From the NCBI GenBank assembly GCA_963712835.1, contig CAVQJJ010000012.1:62001-126000 (forward strand): a stretch of 64,000 bases of DNA, in the 5' to 3' direction. The translations under genes were made by a program, and so were the position numbers. The notes under the pieces were generated by a model. That model was not told the origin of the DNA. It ran no database searches and worked only from the letters and a program-made list of their open reading frames with translations. Source of the DNA: DATARH01 sp963712835 (GTDB taxonomy: Bacteria > Pseudomonadota > Alphaproteobacteria > ATCC43930 > CGMCC-115725). Shown piece by piece: positions 63,490-64,000 of the stretch (positions are counted from its first letter, which is position 1; every line of letters begins with the position of its first letter).

Positions 63490-64000
63490 TGGATCAGCCG
63501 CGTCCACCAGCCGCGCCGAGGCGATGACGGCTTTTCCGTCACGGCATGGATGTCGACCCCCTCGGGCACGCTCGGCTCGCGGCGCGAGCGCGAGCCGGAA
63601 TTCGGTTCGGTTTCGGCCGAACCGCCATTGCCCGCGGCGACCACCTCGAGCTCGCGCTCAGGCTCGGGTTCCGGTTCCGGCGTCGGCTCGACCGGCGGAA
63701 TCTCGGCGCTCTCAATCGCCGCCTCGACGATTTCCTCGACCACCGGCTCCTCGATCAGAGTGGCTGCCGGCTCCTCGAATGGCGACGGAATTTCGCCGCC
63801 GCCGGCGTCGTAAGTCTGGAACGGTGAAGGCGTTTCGCCACCGCCATTGTCTTCCGCCGGGATCGCGGCGCCTTCGATCGCCGCCTCGACCATGCCTTCC
63901 GCGACTGCCTCGTCATGTTGCTGCGGCGCGTCTTCGCGACTGCGCCAGCGCCCGCCGCGCCGGCCACGCCGGCGCCGGCCCCGGCGATCGCCATTACCGC
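63486..64000 (-). CDS. rne: Ribonuclease E, C-terminal part (gene runs off the window)
   Basis: Only the last 170 or so codons are present; the frame is open at base 64000. The visible part begins with an arginine/glycine-rich RNA-binding stretch (GDRRGRRRGRRGRGGRWRSR), then a low-complexity Glu/Pro/Ala scaffold, and ends RRGWWTRLIQ. This tail is characteristic of alphaproteobacterial RNase E, which scaffolds the RNA degradosome. The catalytic half lies outside, so the assignment rests on the tail and on the neighbouring M48 gene. Confidence 0.8.
   Translation of the reverse strand, partial: GNGDRRGRRRRGRRGGRWRSREDAPQQHDEAVAEGMVEAAIEGAAIPAEDNGGGETPSPFQTYDAGGGEIPSPFEEPAATLIEEPVVEEIVEAAIESAEIPPVEPTPEPEPEPERELEVVAAGNGGSAETEPNSGSRSRREPSVPEGVDIHAVTEKPSSPRRGWWTRLIQ

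Overview
The window is GC-rich DNA from a Gram-negative bacterium, most likely an alphaproteobacterium. The arginine-rich RNase E tail at the right edge, next to an M48 protease and a DsbA/Com1-like thiol oxidoreductase, the cell-envelope genes and the style of the histidine kinases all fit. I cannot place it below class with confidence; Rhodospirillales or Hyphomicrobiales are guesses. No rRNA, tRNA, insertion sequence, phage gene or CRISPR array was seen.

Layout. (1) 1-7034: two large sensor kinases. The first, cut by the left edge, has nine perfectly periodic 276-bp HAMP repeats, a GAF domain, a kinase core and three receiver domains, like fungal group III hybrid kinases. The second is a REC-kinase-REC protein. 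(2) 7184-8830: a thiamine-diphosphate enzyme of the acetolactate synthase type. (3) 8847-50349: a surface-polysaccharide island of about 41 kb. Its left part has a small membrane protein, an RfaH/NusG-like antiterminator, a PP2A-like phosphatase, a glycosyltransferase and a WcaJ-like initiating transferase. A good sigma70-type promoter (13445-13473) then precedes Wza-like and outer-membrane barrel genes. From 16048 to 50349, thirty tightly packed genes run on the + strand, many with 1-4 bp start/stop overlaps: Wzy-like, Wzc tyrosine kinase, methyltransferases, AsnB-like amidotransferase, a Wzm/Wzt ABC exporter, five pseudaminic-acid genes (pseB, C, F, G, I), an arginine:glycine-amidinotransferase-family enzyme, many glycosyltransferases, a carbamoyltransferase and a nucleotidyltransferase-fold protein. 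A perfect intrinsic terminator at 50381-50413 ends the run. (4) 50639-58833: a complete kdpFABCDE potassium-uptake operon, preceded by a structured leader and a 27-residue membrane ORF. (5) 59020-64000: an MFS transporter, a TauD-type dioxygenase, then on the - strand a DsbA-like protein, an M48 metalloprotease and the 3' end of rne.

How it may work together. The first gene of the 34-kb run starts exactly on a 12/12 match to the enterobacterial ops element (16039-16050), the pause site that loads RfaH. An RfaH-like gene sits in the same island. The simplest model is RfaH/ops processive antitermination of one very long polysaccharide transcript ending at the 50381 terminator. The polysaccharide is predicted to carry pseudaminic acid or a derivative. 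The usual N-acetyltransferase (PseH) is not in the cluster and an amidinotransferase is, so an amidino- or guanidino-modified nonulosonic acid is a testable possibility. Export looks mixed: Wza/Wzc/Wzy-like parts coexist with an ABC transporter and no Wzx flippase was recognised.
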